DNA of 64,000 nt from JBCBTD01 sp039818825 (GTDB lineage Bacteria; Pseudomonadota; Alphaproteobacteria; Geminicoccales; Geminicoccaceae), in the NCBI GenBank assembly GCA_039818825.1, contig JBCBTD010000012.1:8863-72862 (forward strand). Direction: 5' to 3'. Position numbers and translations under genes: made by a program. The notes under the pieces were generated by a model. The model worked only from the letters and a program-made list of their open reading frames with translations. It was not told where the DNA came from and did not search any database. Of the stretch, positions 25,148 to 33,038 are shown one piece after another (position 1 is the first letter of the stretch; each line of letters starts with the position of its first letter).

Positions 25148-26191
25148 TCATCCCGCTTCGACGATTGCCCGCCAGACTTCGGGCGGCAGTGGCACGCCTC
25201 GGACCGTGCGCTCGGCCCGCAGCGCGCGCTCGGGATCGCCCGGCACCAGCACGGTGTCGGTGCCCGGCCGCGGCTGCGCCGCGCGCACCCAATCGACGAA
25301 CCGGGTGACCTCGCCGTGGAAGTCGTTGGCCGGGTCGAGCCGTGCGGGATCGAGGAACACCGAGAGCATCGCGTTGGCGACCGGCGCCTTGCCGGGGCCG
25401 CAGGTGCCGCCGCCGGTCAACGCACCGCCCAGCAGTTCCATCATGAAGGCGAGGCCTGAGCCTTTGTGCTCGCCCATGGCGACCAGCGCGCCCGGCGCCG
25501 AAATCGCCGCCGGCACGTGGGTCGGATCGTTGGTCCCGTAGAAGTCCGACGGATCGTGCGACAGATGGCCGTCAGGGGCGATGATGCAGGCCGGCGGCAG
25601 GGTCTTGCCGCCCTTCATCGCGTTCAGCACCTTGCCCTCGGCGACTTTGGACGTGGCGAAGTCGAGGATCAGCGGGGCTTCGTCCGGGCGCGGGATGCCG
25701 ACGCTGAAGGGTGCCGTCGAGAACCGCTTGGCCATGGCACCGAACGGCGCCACCAGCACCGAGCCATGGACGTTGACGCAGTGGATCGAGACGAGCCCGG
25801 CGTCCGCGGCGCGCTCGGCCCACTCGCCGATGCGCCCGAGATGGCCCGAGCGGCGCAAGGCGGTGATCGCGACCCCGTGCTCGCGGCAGCGGGCGATCCC
25901 GAGGTCGACGATCCGCCGACCGAGCGTCTGGCCGAAGCCGTGGCCGCCGTCGGCGAGCACAAAGGCGCCGCCGTCGGTGACGGTCTCCGGCTCGCGCCCG
26001 GGCCGCAAGGTGGCCTCGTCCATCCACGCCAGATAGCGTGGCACGCGGACGACGCCGTGGCTGTCGTGGCCCGTCAGATTGGCCGCGACCAGCGACGTGG
26101 CGACGTTCAGCGCTTCGCCGGGCGTGCAGCCTTTGGCTTCGAACAGCGCCGCCACCCGCGCCGTCAGGGTTTCGACCGGTATCAGTTCCAC
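25148..26191 (-). CDS. Ldh-family NAD(P)-dependent oxidoreductase (malate/L-sulfolactate type)
   Basis: A dehydrogenase of the MDH2/LDH2 family, which reduces or oxidises 2-hydroxy acids (malate, sulfolactate, ureidoglycolate) with NAD(P). Visible family features are DSHGVVRVPRY near residue 43, GHGFGQTLGRRIVDLG, RRSGHLGRIGEWAERA with the catalytic histidine, and LDFATSKVAEGKV. The start is a GTG at 26191 preceded by GGAGG at five bases; an upstream start would add 12 residues with no family similarity. Length is then 347, normal for the family. The substrate cannot be chosen from sequence. Confidence 0.87.
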   Translation of the reverse strand: MELIPVETLTARVAALFEAKGCTPGEALNVATSLVAANLTGHDSHGVVRVPRYLAWMDEATLRPGREPETVTDGGAFVLADGGHGFGQTLGRRIVDLGIARCREHGVAITALRRSGHLGRIGEWAERAADAGLVSIHCVNVHGSVLVAPFGAMAKRFSTAPFSVGIPRPDEAPLILDFATSKVAEGKVLNAMKGGKTLPPACIIAPDGHLSHDPSDFYGTNDPTHVPAAISAPGALVAMGEHKGSGLAFMMELLGGALTGGGTCGPGKAPVANAMLSVFLDPARLDPANDFHGEVTRFVDWVRAAQPRPGTDTVLVPGDPERALRAERTVRGVPLPPEVWRAIVEAG

Positions 26192-26236
26192 GCCCGCCTC
26201 CGTCGTGTTTGGCGACGAGCGAAGCACGGCCGTGGT

Positions 26237-26492
26237 TCAGTGGGAAGCGTCCGGCGCGCAGAACCGGCCGGCCGGACCGCCTAGCCAGACGCTTCCGAAC
26301 GCCAGCGCCACCAGGAGCGCTCCCATCGCCTTCTGGAGCCAGAACGCTCGTCGTGGCGCTGGCCGGATGCGCCCGCACCGCCGCGGGCGCGCCTTGGGCC
26401 AGGGCCGCGGTGATGCCGCCACACATGCCGAGACAGTGGAGGCTGGACGCAGCGCCCAAGGTGAGGGCGACGAGAAGGAGCTCCGCGGTCAA
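26237..26492 (-). pseudogene. Internally deleted sulfite exporter TauE/SafE-family gene
   Basis: The first 44 codons (TTG at 26492) give a membrane-insertion start with the family hallmark SSLHCLGMCGG and ALAQGAPAAVRAHPA. The reading frame then breaks; in the next frame the sequence continues RRAFWLQKAMGALLVALAFG and closes at 26237, which matches the last helix of the same family. Intact members have roughly 220-250 residues and six helices, so about two thirds is missing and the junction also shifts the frame. The product cannot be a working transporter. In relatives this gene tends to lie beside cytochrome oxidase assembly genes, none of which are seen here. Confidence 0.7.
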
Positions 26493-26605
26493 CGCTGGCC
26501 CGGGCTCGTTGGAAGCGACCGAGCGACGGTTGGGTGCCGAGCGCGGCCCTGCCCAGCGCGACGATCACGGCTGCGGCTGCCGCCCGATGTCGGCTGGCCC
26601 GTTGG

Positions 26606-26634
26606 TTGGTCGCCGACGCGCTCTGGTGTAAGCT
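26606..26634 (+). promoter_or_regulatory. Candidate sigma-70-type promoter of the hypothetical gene at 26680
   Basis: TTGGTC, a 17-base spacer and TAAGCT precede the gene start by about 45 bases. The spacing is ideal but both hexamers are imperfect, and high-GC alphaproteobacterial promoters are poorly predictable by eye. Confidence 0.3.
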
Positions 26635-26679
26635 TCCGTCTGGGAGACCAACACGTCGTCGAACGGAATCAAAGATCGC

Positions 26680-27444
26680 ATGAACGAGCCGTCGAACGAG
26701 GGCACGCCGCCCTTCGTGCGTGCGCGGCGTCGCTCCGCCGCCCCGCCGCCGTCACGGCGTCCACCGGCACGCGTCGACGTGCCGGCAGAGGCGCTGCCTG
26801 CAGCTGGCTACCGACAGAGCCTCGGCACTGGCGACGACGCCACGCTGGCGCGGCGTTTGCGGCAGGCCAAGCGGGCGCGCCACTTGCGCGCCTGGGGTTC
26901 GCGCGCCGGGATCGTCGCCACTTCGTTGGTGGTGGGTCTCGTGGTCGGCGTGCTCGCTGCAGGCGTCGGCCCCCGCCTCCCGTCGTTCGACGAGGTGCGA
27001 GCTACGGTCGCCGAGTCCTTGCCGCCAGCGGCGGGTGAGGATCGTGTCGCCGGCGGCGACGCCGCGGCGGAAGCGCAGATCCTGGCCATGCTCGACGGCG
27101 GCGACGCGCTGTTCGCCGAGCTGGACGCGTTGGCGACCGCCCGCAGCGACGTCACTGGCCGGCTCACGGCCGGCAGCGCCGACCTCGACCACCGGACCGA
27201 GCTCGCCGGTCTCGAACGCACGCTCCGGGGGCTGTTGGTCTACACTGCGCGCGTCGCCGACGCCCTGGAGGATGACCGGAGCGACGTCGACTTGGCGGCC
27301 GGCGTTCCGTTCCCGGCTTTGGGCGAGTTGGATCAGCTGGAGCAGCGCGCCGCCAGTGTCACCGGCGAGGTTCCCGCCGTGCGGGCGTTGGCCGATCGGG
27401 CCATGCTGATCGAGCGCTTGCTCGACACGCCGGTGTCGCCTTGA
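26680..27444 (+). CDS. Hypothetical single-pass membrane protein
   Basis: A 254-residue protein I do not recognise. Residues 1-75 are disordered, Pro/Arg-rich and positively charged; residues about 85-105 (IVATSLVVGLVVGVLAAGVG) form one membrane helix; the remainder, about 150 residues, is acidic and helical with heptad-like spacing (LAGLERTLRGLLVYTARVAD). The topology is probably N-in with a periplasmic helical domain. It is convergent with the OmpA-like gene 26 bases away. Coding is supported by the long frame, the GC-rich third positions and a candidate promoter. Confidence 0.6.
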   Translation: MNEPSNEGTPPFVRARRRSAAPPPSRRPPARVDVPAEALPAAGYRQSLGTGDDATLARRLRQAKRARHLRAWGSRAGIVATSLVVGLVVGVLAAGVGPRLPSFDEVRATVAESLPPAAGEDRVAGGDAAAEAQILAMLDGGDALFAELDALATARSDVTGRLTAGSADLDHRTELAGLERTLRGLLVYTARVADALEDDRSDVDLAAGVPFPALGELDQLEQRAASVTGEVPAVRALADRAMLIERLLDTPVSP

Positions 27445-27469
27445 GCCGCGTTCGGCCGGCCGCGGCCGG

Positions 27470-28036
27470 TCAATCGCTCGCGAACACGTGCGCCACGCGA
27501 TTGCGCGGTTCCACCACGCCTTCGGCGGTCGGCACCGGTAGCGGCCAGTTCGCCTCGATACCGGACAACGCTTCGACGTCGTCGGCAGTGAAGCCCGCGG
27601 CAAGGATCAGCTCAGCCACCGCGTCGGCGCGACGCTGTGCCAACCGGGAGTTCGCCGCCGGCGAGCCGGTCCGATCCGCAAAGCCGATGACCTTCACGCG
27701 CGACGTCCCCAGCTGGCGGATCGCAGATGCGGCGCCGACCACGCGTTCCCGCTCCGCCGGGGCGATGCCGACGGCGCCGTTGCGGAAAGCGACGGCCGCC
27801 ACCAGCCGCGGGGCTCCGTCGACAGGCGCCGGTGTTGGCGCGGCATCGAGCCCGCTGCTCTCGTTCGCCAAGCGGCCCAGCGCCCTCGCTATCTCGGCGT
27901 TGAGTGCCCGCAGCTCCGCCAGGACGAGCTGGCGCATGCGCGCCTCCGACGGCTCGGTTTGCGCCGCCGCCCGGTCAGCGGCGGCGGCGAAGAGGCAGCA
28001 GGTCAGTACGAACGGCGAGAGCGAGGTCCAGCGCAT
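27470..28036 (-). CDS. OmpA-family C-terminal-domain protein
   Basis: A 188-residue exported protein: a Sec signal (about 1-25, AAAADRAAAQ), a short helical linker, and an OmpA-like peptidoglycan-binding domain from about 80. Domain marks are VKVIGFADRTGSPAANSRLA, corresponding to the family's GHTDxxGxxxxNxxLS, and QRRADAVAELILAAGF. The arginine and aspartate that grip diaminopimelate are present in those motifs. There is no beta-barrel, so it is likely a periplasmic peptidoglycan-associated protein. It faces the TRAP binding-protein gene head to head with about 120-130 bases between. Confidence 0.82.
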   Translation of the reverse strand: MRWTSLSPFVLTCCLFAAAADRAAAQTEPSEARMRQLVLAELRALNAEIARALGRLANESSGLDAAPTPAPVDGAPRLVAAVAFRNGAVGIAPAERERVVGAASAIRQLGTSRVKVIGFADRTGSPAANSRLAQRRADAVAELILAAGFTADDVEALSGIEANWPLPVPTAEGVVEPRNRVAHVFASD

Positions 28037-28165
28037 CGTTGAGCATCCAAGACGAGGGCAGCGCGCCGCGGTTCGCGATCAGCAACCTAGAGTAACGCCG
28101 CCGGGCTGCGTTCGGTATCGTCGAGTTGTTGGAAATCCTCGGGGCTGCTCCATTTGGGGTTGAAG

Positions 28166-29263
28166 ATGCAACGACGCGCCTTGGCGGCATTGGCAGGCCC
28201 TGCGGCGGCGGCACCGTTGCTGCTGGCTATAGACGCGGTCGAGGCGGCAACCCTTCCCGAATTGCGGTGGCGCTGTCCCTCTAGCTTTCCACCGTCACTC
28301 GATACCATTTTCGGTTCGGCACACACTTTCGCACGAACACTAGCGCTGATAACGGACGGCCGGTTCCAAGTCGACGTTTATCCGCCTGGTGAACTGATGG
28401 CTGCTTTCGAGGTGCTCGATGCTGCAGCCACCGGTACGGTCGAATTGGCACACACTTGTTCTTATTACTTCGCGAATCGCGACCCGGCTTTTGCCATCGG
28501 CACAGCGCTGCCGTTCGGGCTGAACAGCCGATTGCAGAACGCTTGGCTGGAAGGTGGCGACGGCAATGCCGTGCTGAACGACTTCTACCGAACCCACGGT
28601 GTCGTCGGCTTGCCGTGCGGCAACACCGGCTGCCAAATGGGCGGGTGGTTCAAGGACGACCTGACGAGTGTCGATGGTCTCCAAGGATTGCGCATGCGCG
28701 TCGCTGGCATCACCGGCTCGGTGCTCGCGTCCCTGGGCGTCGTCCCACGACCGCTGCCGGGTTCCGAGATCGTCCCGGCGTTGCAGGACGGGCGGATCGA
28801 TGCCGCCGAATGGGTCGGGCCGTACGACGACGAGAAGCTCGGCTTCGATCGGGTTGCCAAGTACTATTTCTATCCCGGCTGGTGGGAACCGAGCACGACG
28901 CTGCACCTGTTCGTCAACGCCGAGGCTTGGGACACGCTGCCGGAGCCCTACCGACAAGCGTGCATCGCTGCCGCCGGTTACGCCAACGGCTACACGATGG
29001 CGAAGTACGACGTGCAGAACCCGGCGGCGCTGAAGCGGCTCGTTCAAAAGGGCGTCGTTCTCAGGCCGTTCCCGCGCGACGTGTTGGAGCAGGCCCAATC
29101 AGCGTCCGAAGCGATCTACGCCCAGTTCCGCGAGGAGAGCCCGGCTTTCCGGGAGCTCTTCGAGCACTGGGAGGCGTTCCGCGGCGACGGCTATCTGTGG
29201 TGGCTGGTGAACGAGATCGCCATGGACGCCTTCATGGTCCGCAGCCGTGCGACACGCGGTTGA
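28166..29263 (+). CDS. TRAP transporter substrate-binding protein, DctP/TakP-like
   Basis: A periplasmic receptor for a TRAP-type secondary importer. A signal peptide (about 1-28) leads into LRWRCPSSFPPSLDTIFGSA, and the best match I recognise is the 2-oxoacid-binding TakP subgroup, through EWVGPYDDEKLGFDRVAKYY and YPGWWEPSTTLHLFVN. The ligand arginine lies in LRMRVAG. The start at ATG 28166 is chosen because the signal peptide begins there; a TTG four codons earlier is possible. No DctQ or DctM membrane subunits are encoded in the window, so it must work with a distant transporter or act alone. The first 400 bases are noticeably AT-richer than neighbouring genes. Confidence 0.85.
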   Translation: MQRRALAALAGPAAAAPLLLAIDAVEAATLPELRWRCPSSFPPSLDTIFGSAHTFARTLALITDGRFQVDVYPPGELMAAFEVLDAAATGTVELAHTCSYYFANRDPAFAIGTALPFGLNSRLQNAWLEGGDGNAVLNDFYRTHGVVGLPCGNTGCQMGGWFKDDLTSVDGLQGLRMRVAGITGSVLASLGVVPRPLPGSEIVPALQDGRIDAAEWVGPYDDEKLGFDRVAKYYFYPGWWEPSTTLHLFVNAEAWDTLPEPYRQACIAAAGYANGYTMAKYDVQNPAALKRLVQKGVVLRPFPRDVLEQAQSASEAIYAQFREESPAFRELFEHWEAFRGDGYLWWLVNEIAMDAFMVRSRATRG

Positions 29264-29275
29264 ACGCTGCTGGGC

Positions 29276-29680
29276 TCACCCGTCGGCGCGGTCGAACGTC
29301 GGATCGACCGGAACGCCCAACGCGGTGACCAAGCCGTTGGTGCGCACGGCCATGGCGATGGTCGACAACAGCTCCGCATGCTGCTCGTTCGTCATCCCCT
29401 TGCCGCGTGCCGCGGCGGTGTGCGAGTGGACGCAGTAGGCGCAGCCATTGGCGACCGACACCGCAACGTAGATCAGCTCCTTCGTCAGCGGATCGAGGGC
29501 ACCCGGTGCCATCGTCGCCTTCAGGTCGGCCCATGTCCGTTCGAGCGTTTCGGGCTGATTGGCGAGCGCGCGCCAGAAGTCGTTGACGTAGTCGGTGCCG
29601 CGCGTCTTGCGAATGTCGTCGAACACCGCCCGTGCCTGCGGCGACAAGGCGTCATCGGCCAGGATCTCGACCGTTGCCAT
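29276..29680 (-). CDS. Carboxymuconolactone decarboxylase/AhpD-family protein
   Basis: A 134-residue all-helical protein of the AhpD-like superfamily. The redox motif CAYCVHSH (CxxC plus histidine) lies near residues 80-87, preceded by LTKELIYVAVSVANG. Such proteins act as alkylhydroperoxidase partners; others with the same motif have no known substrate. The presence of both cysteines favours redox function over decarboxylation. It is monocistronic, convergent with the TRAP binding-protein gene and divergent from pdxA. Confidence 0.87.
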   Translation of the reverse strand: MATVEILADDALSPQARAVFDDIRKTRGTDYVNDFWRALANQPETLERTWADLKATMAPGALDPLTKELIYVAVSVANGCAYCVHSHTAAARGKGMTNEQHAELLSTIAMAVRTNGLVTALGVPVDPTFDRADG

Positions 29681-29754
29681 GGTAGGCCTCCATTTCCAGT
29701 GGTGTTCACGCCGGCTCGGCTCTAGCAGAGCCGCGAACCATCGGAGAAGTTCAC

Positions 29755-30771
29755 GTGAGACATCGCGTGGCGCGGCGGCGAGTGGCCTTGACCATGGGCG
29801 ATCCGGCGGGCATCGGCCCCGAGCTCTGTCTCAAGCTGCTCGCCGACGCTGCCTTGCCCGTCCGACCGCCGGTGATCGGTGACGCGGCGTGGCTGCAGCG
29901 GACCGCGGTGGCGCTGGGCTGCGAGGTCGATGTTGACGTCATCGACATGCCGGCCGCAACGGCGCCCACCCTCGGTCGCATCGAAGTGCTGCAGGTGGGC
30001 AGCCTGCCCGAGTGGCTGCGCGTCGGGGCGGTACAGCCGGCCGCGGGTGCGGCGGCCTACGGCTACGTGCGGCATGGCGTCGACTTGGCACTTGCCGGTG
30101 AACTCGACGCTATCGTCACAGCGCCCTTGCACAAGGAAGCGCTCGCCGCTGCCGGCGTGCCGTTCCCGGGCCACACGGAGATGTTGCGGGACCATGCCGG
30201 CGTTGACGAGACGGCGATGTTGTTGGCGACGCCAGCACTCAAGGTGGTGCTGGTCAGCATTCACGTGCCGCTCAAGACTGCCGTTGAAGCGCTGACCGAA
30301 GCGGCCGAGCTGCGGGCCATCCGTTTCGCGGCGGAGGGTTGTCGAGCATTCGGCATCGTCCGCCCACGGATCGCCGTGGCGGGCCTCAATCCCCATGCCG
30401 GTGAAGGCGGGCTTTTTGGCGACGAAGACATACGGATCATCGCACCGGCGATCCGACGGGCGCAGGCAGAAGGCCTGGACGTCAGCGGCCCTTGGCCGGG
30501 CGACACCGTGTTCCTGCAGGCGCGTGAAGGCCGCTTCGACGTCGTGGTGGCGCAGTACCACGACCAGGGGCTGATCCCGATCAAGTATCTCGGGCTCGAG
30601 GAGGGCGTGAACGTGACCCTCGGCCTGCCGTTCGTCCGCACCAGCCCGGACCACGGCACGGCGTTCGACATCGCTGGCCAGGGTCGTGCCGACTGCCGGA
30701 GCCTCCGCGCTGCTTTGACGACGGCCGTCAACTTGGTCGAGGCCCGACAGGGTCACGGCAGCGGCCGCTGA
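29755..30771 (+). CDS. pdxA: 4-hydroxythreonine-4-phosphate dehydrogenase PdxA
   Basis: An NAD-dependent enzyme of the DXP-dependent pyridoxal phosphate pathway. The family N-terminus VALTMGDPAGIGPEL is at residues 10-24. Metal-binding histidines occur in FPGHTEML, VVAQYHDQG (invariant) and TSPDHGTAFDIAG at the end; NPHAGEGGLFG is also typical. At 338 residues the length is normal. The GTG at 29755 is chosen with GGAGAAG five bases upstream. Paralogues of PdxA serve in catabolic pathways, and the absence of ksgA or surA beside it leaves that possibility open. Confidence 0.88.
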   Translation: MRHRVARRRVALTMGDPAGIGPELCLKLLADAALPVRPPVIGDAAWLQRTAVALGCEVDVDVIDMPAATAPTLGRIEVLQVGSLPEWLRVGAVQPAAGAAAYGYVRHGVDLALAGELDAIVTAPLHKEALAAAGVPFPGHTEMLRDHAGVDETAMLLATPALKVVLVSIHVPLKTAVEALTEAAELRAIRFAAEGCRAFGIVRPRIAVAGLNPHAGEGGLFGDEDIRIIAPAIRRAQAEGLDVSGPWPGDTVFLQAREGRFDVVVAQYHDQGLIPIKYLGLEEGVNVTLGLPFVRTSPDHGTAFDIAGQGRADCRSLRAALTTAVNLVEARQGHGSGR

Positions 30772-30787
30772 GGCCGTCGCCAGCCAG

Positions 30788-31951
30788 TCAGAAGCCGCCG
30801 CCGAAGGCCCGGGCCGTCAGCATCACCGCGGCGACGATCGCGACGACGCCGACGACGGCGCCCGCGATCTTGCTGATGCTCCACGGGCGTTCGCCGACGA
30901 TCTCTCCGGACCGGCCGTTCACGAGCACCCGATAGACGCGCCCCATGAAGCGCAGATCGGCGCGCCAGACCGGCAGCAGTACCAGCTTGTAGGAGCGGTC
31001 GGCGTGACGCACGTCCATCGCTGCGATCCGTTGCATGTCACCGCCGATGTCCGCCCGAATGTCACCCTGGATGGTGTTGCGCATGATCGCCCGGGCGTCC
31101 TCGAAGCCGTCGGCCAACGAGCGTTGGTAGCGCTCGCTCTCGAAGCCAGCGAGGAAGTCGTCCTGGAACGACCGCGTCTCATGCAGATCGAAGCGCCGCA
31201 ACCGCTGGACGAGGGGAGCGGGCAGGGTGGTGGAGGCCGGCACGAGCACATCGTCGAAGTGCCGGCGGACGGCTCCTGCGGCGTGCCGCCAGCGGACCTT
31301 GGGCACCTGTTGACGTTGCATCGTCCGCCGGCCGTTGACGACCACGGGCACCATCACCGTCTGGTGGTAGACGTCGCCACGCTGTCCCCGGTAGCTCGTC
31401 TCCGTGCGGCTGTCATAGGTGAAGAAGGGGACGTAGAGACCATGCAGCGCGTCGCGGCCGCGAGCTTCGCGGGCGACGTGGTTCGGGGCGAACCAGAGCT
31501 TCTTCAGCCATGCGTCGACGCGTTCGCGTGCGGTGGCTTCGCCGATCAGGAACGGCAGCAGGCCGTCAGGTGCGAGAGCGCCTCCAGGCTCGGCGACGAC
31601 GGCAGTGCCACAGAACCGGCAGGGCCCGGCGTGGAGCGGAGGATCGAACGTGAAGGACGCGCCGCAGCCGGTACAGCGCGTCGACACCGGCTCGCTCGGC
31701 GGCGGTGCGTCGCCGAGCGTGGCGAACGCCGCGTCCAAGTCCTGCTCTTCGACGGTCGCCGTGCTCGCGCGGATGGCGTTGACGTGGCCGCAGTAGCTGC
31801 AGGTGAGCTGTTCGGTGCCGGGGGCGAAACCGAGCACCGCGCCGCAGTTGGTGCAAGCGAAACGCCCGTCCTCGTCGTCAACCGGCGCCGTAGGCGTTGG
31901 CTCGGGATCGGTGCGGCGAGCTCCCCACGGACCGACCAGGAGGTCGACCAA
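30788..31951 (-). CDS. Double zinc-ribbon membrane-anchored protein (YdjG-like)
   Basis: A 387-residue protein with two TFIIB-type zinc ribbons at the N-terminus: CTNCG...CSYCG (about 33-55) and CTGCG...CRFCG (about 93-115). A beta-rich middle follows (YVPFFTYDSRTETSYRG, VRWRHAAG) and one membrane helix close to the C-terminus (IAGAVVGVVAIVAAVMLTA). This arrangement resembles B. subtilis YdjG. A TTG at 31951 is the start, three bases after the SPFH gene stop. It is the last gene of the XpaC-TelA-SPFH operon, so a role in the same membrane complex is likely. The biochemical activity is unknown. Confidence 0.78.
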   Translation of the reverse strand: MVDLLVGPWGARRTDPEPTPTAPVDDEDGRFACTNCGAVLGFAPGTEQLTCSYCGHVNAIRASTATVEEQDLDAAFATLGDAPPPSEPVSTRCTGCGASFTFDPPLHAGPCRFCGTAVVAEPGGALAPDGLLPFLIGEATARERVDAWLKKLWFAPNHVAREARGRDALHGLYVPFFTYDSRTETSYRGQRGDVYHQTVMVPVVVNGRRTMQRQQVPKVRWRHAAGAVRRHFDDVLVPASTTLPAPLVQRLRRFDLHETRSFQDDFLAGFESERYQRSLADGFEDARAIMRNTIQGDIRADIGGDMQRIAAMDVRHADRSYKLVLLPVWRADLRFMGRVYRVLVNGRSGEIVGERPWSISKIAGAVVGVVAIVAAVMLTARAFGGGF

Positions 31952-31954
31952 GAC

Positions 31955-33031
31955 TCAGGCGCCGATCGGCGGCAGCGGCGGTGGTTCTGCCGGGAACAAC
32001 GGCCGCAACTCGCCGACGTCGCTCGCCCGGGTCCAAGCGCTCATGCCGTCGCGCCAGACCAGACTGTCCGGCCCCATCCGCCCTGCCGCCACCTCGCCGC
32101 GCAGTCCTGAAACGTCGAACGGACCTTTGGGTTCGCCGTCGATCGCCACATGGAAAAGTGGCCCGGTCGGGATTGGCGGTGGCGTCGGCGCACTGCCGAC
32201 CACACCCGCCGCCTGCTGGGCCATCACGATGCCGGCGCCGAGCCCCACGCCGCTCGCCGCCGCACCACCCTGTTGGCCGAGCGCTTGGCCGGTCTGGTAG
32301 CTGACGAACCGGTCGAGGTCGCCGACGATGCCAGCTGCGCTGCGCTGGTCGAGCGCCTTCTCGACCTCGGTCGGGAGCGACACGTTCTCGACCAGCATGG
32401 TCGCGAGTTCCAGCCCGAACGCCTTCATCTCCGGGGCGATCTTGGCCGTCAGGAAGGTCGAGAGCTTGGCGTAGTTGCCAGCAAGATCGAGAATGGGGAT
32501 GCCTGACTTGGCGATCACGTCGGCGAACCGCGCCACGATCAGGTTGCGGACTTGGTTGCTGATCTCTTCGGTCGTGAAGTGCCCGTCGGTACCGACGATT
32601 TCCCGTAGGAACACAGCCGGGTCGTGGATGCGCATGGCGTACGTGCCGAAGGCGCGCAGCCGGATCGGGCCGAACTCCGGATCACGCATGATGATCGGGT
32701 TCTTGGTTCCCCATTTGAGGTCGGTGAACTGCCGCAAGTTGCAGAAATAGACCTCGGACTTGAAGGGACTCTGAAAGCCATGCGGCCAATTCTGCAGCGT
32801 CGAGAGCACCGGTAGGTTTTGCGTCTGCAACTCGTACATGCCTGGGCCGAAGACGTCGGCGAACTCGCCCTCGTGGATGAAGACGGCGGCCTGGCCTTCG
32901 CGCACGGTGAGCTTGGCGCCGTACTTGATCTCGTTGCCAGGTCGCTGGAAGCGGTAGACGAGGGTGTTGGCGCTGTCGTCGACCCAGTCGATGACGTCGA
33001 CGAATTCGCCGAACAGCCTGTTCCAAATCAT
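31955..33031 (-). CDS. SPFH-domain (YdjI/virion-core-like) protein with C-terminal GYF-like domain
   Basis: A 358-residue scaffold-type protein. Residues about 20-240 form an SPFH domain of the YdjI-like type: IKYGAKLTVREGQAAVFIHE, then FGTYAMRIHDPAVFLREIVG, with a helical part ending in LVENVSLPTEVEKALDQRSA. A glycine/alanine-rich linker (245-285) leads to a GYF_2-like domain (about 290-345) with FHVAIDGEPKGPFDVSGLRG and SLVWRDGMSAW. There is no membrane helix; SPFH proteins usually associate with membranes as oligomers. It is seven bases after telA and three before the zinc-ribbon gene. Confidence 0.85.
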   Translation of the reverse strand: MIWNRLFGEFVDVIDWVDDSANTLVYRFQRPGNEIKYGAKLTVREGQAAVFIHEGEFADVFGPGMYELQTQNLPVLSTLQNWPHGFQSPFKSEVYFCNLRQFTDLKWGTKNPIIMRDPEFGPIRLRAFGTYAMRIHDPAVFLREIVGTDGHFTTEEISNQVRNLIVARFADVIAKSGIPILDLAGNYAKLSTFLTAKIAPEMKAFGLELATMLVENVSLPTEVEKALDQRSAAGIVGDLDRFVSYQTGQALGQQGGAAASGVGLGAGIVMAQQAAGVVGSAPTPPPIPTGPLFHVAIDGEPKGPFDVSGLRGEVAAGRMGPDSLVWRDGMSAWTRASDVGELRPLFPAEPPPLPPIGA

Positions 33032-33038
33032 TCGTCGC

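Noticed and set aside
28037..28165. Terminator or operator between the OmpA-like and TakP-like genes
   Set aside because: No inverted repeat longer than five bases with a reasonable loop was seen.
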